From Phoma sp. XZ068 (Eukaryota > Ascomycota > Dothideomycetes > Pleosporales > Didymellaceae), in NCBI GenBank assembly GCA_004835665.1, contig RBKR01000001.1, positions 2,728,001-2,792,000 of the forward strand: a DNA stretch of 64,000 nucleotides. The letters run 5' to 3'. The first letter of the stretch is position 1. The number at the start of each line of letters is the position of its first letter. Position numbers and translations under genes: made by a program. Shown here piece after piece: positions 63,487-64,000 of this stretch. The notes under the pieces were generated by a model. It searched no databases. It saw nothing but the letters and a program-made list of their open reading frames with translations, and was not told the DNA's origin.

Positions 63487-64000
63487 ATGGCCCAACTTAC
63501 ACCACAACCCTCGCCCACTCGACGGCGACCCGAAGAAGCTATCCTACAAGACGACCTTCGAAGAGCACGCGAGGAGATGCGAGGTCTACGGGAGGAGTTG
63601 AAAAGGACGCGAGATGAGCGAGACAAGTGGAGGAATCGAAATCAGGGCATGCCTGCAGAGTGCTATGAAATCATCAAGCAGCACGGGTTGGAGTATGGTA
63701 TGTTGTATAAGACTAACCATATACGTGCGAAAGCTGACCACAAGGATGAAGATCTGAGCCTTAAAACACTCCAATATCTGAACGCTCCTGCTGCAGTGAA
63801 ACGCCTCGAAGCGCATGACCAACACATGCACAAACTCTTCACTAGAGACTCGTACGACCTCGCTGCCACAGTCCAAACTATCATTCTCGAGATACAATTC
63901 GTGAAGTCGAACATGGGCGGCGACACGTTACGTTGGAGATTGTACTCCGCGCTCAATCTTATGCAGCACATCTCAAAAGCCCTACAGAAGGTCTTGTTGC
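63487..64000 (+). CDS. Coiled-coil protein, incomplete at the right edge
   Basis: From ATG 63487 the frame stays open for 171 codons to the end of the window. The start is MAQLTPQPSPTRRRPEEA. Residues of about 15-50 form a strongly charged coiled coil (LRRAREEMRGLREELKRTRD). Helical polar segments follow (ECYEIIKQHGLEYG, KTLQYLNAPAAVKRLEAHD, TLRWRLYSALNLMQHIS). There is no signal peptide. A GTATGT within GLEYGMLYK could be a short intron donor, but the only in-frame acceptor would give 36 nt, so I leave it unspliced. Family unknown. Confidence 0.6.
   Translation, partial: MAQLTPQPSPTRRRPEEAILQDDLRRAREEMRGLREELKRTRDERDKWRNRNQGMPAECYEIIKQHGLEYGMLYKTNHIRAKADHKDEDLSLKTLQYLNAPAAVKRLEAHDQHMHKLFTRDSYDLAATVQTIILEIQFVKSNMGGDTLRWRLYSALNLMQHISKALQKVLL

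Overview
This is nuclear DNA of a filamentous ascomycete, most likely a Dothideomycete (Pleosporales-like). The class is inferred from the gene set; nothing in the sequence proves it. Genes are dense on both strands. They carry short introns (about 45-130 nt) with GTRNGT donors, CTRAC-type branch sites and YAG acceptors. Orthologues of broadly conserved fungal genes are interleaved with lineage-specific secreted and membrane proteins. I see no rRNA, tRNA, CRISPR array or intact transposon. Exon boundaries below were worked out by hand from splice consensus, frame and family alignment from memory.

Layout, left to right. 0-5 kb: the 3' end of the autophagy E2 enzyme ATG3, a large four-helix DUF3176 membrane protein, and a truncated tandem copy of it with a mutated splice donor. 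5-15 kb: a Baeyer-Villiger-type flavin monooxygenase, a 1432-residue Sec7-PH Arf exchange factor, and the carboxypeptidase-fold pseudoenzyme ECM14. 15-20 kb: the SF3b subunit RDS3 head-to-head with a pinin-domain protein, an extended SDR, and a seven-exon epoxide hydrolase. 20-27 kb: a gene-poor stretch, a sorbitol/xylitol-type dehydrogenase, and COP9 signalosome subunit CSN6. 27-35 kb: two uncharacterised proteins, a long gene-poor stretch, and a small Kex2-type secreted protein. 35-43 kb: family X polymerase POL4, a small two-helix membrane protein, a DUF4336 protein, exosome subunit RRP45 head-to-head with spliceosomal CWC15, and a Gly/His-rich small protein. 43-57 kb: PI 4-kinase PIK1, RMD1/DUF155, mitochondrial GTPase MTG1, a Cys-rich secreted protein, Arf GAP GCS1, mitophagy factor ATG33, and a peroxisomal 2,4-dienoyl-CoA reductase ending in SKL. 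57-64 kb: a gene-poor stretch, a WSC-domain cell-surface protein, the 3' exons of an unrecognised minus-strand gene, and a coiled-coil protein running off the right edge.

Functional themes. Several genes concern Golgi Arf/PI4P trafficking (Arf GEF, PIK1, Arf GAP), RNA processing (RDS3, pinin, RRP45, CWC15) and autophagy (ATG3, ATG33). This looks like ordinary fungal mesosynteny rather than an operon-like system. I found no biosynthetic gene cluster. The most unusual items are the decayed DUF3176 duplicate, the ECM14 active-site substitution, the tight convergent and divergent gene pairs, and several orphan secreted or low-complexity proteins.
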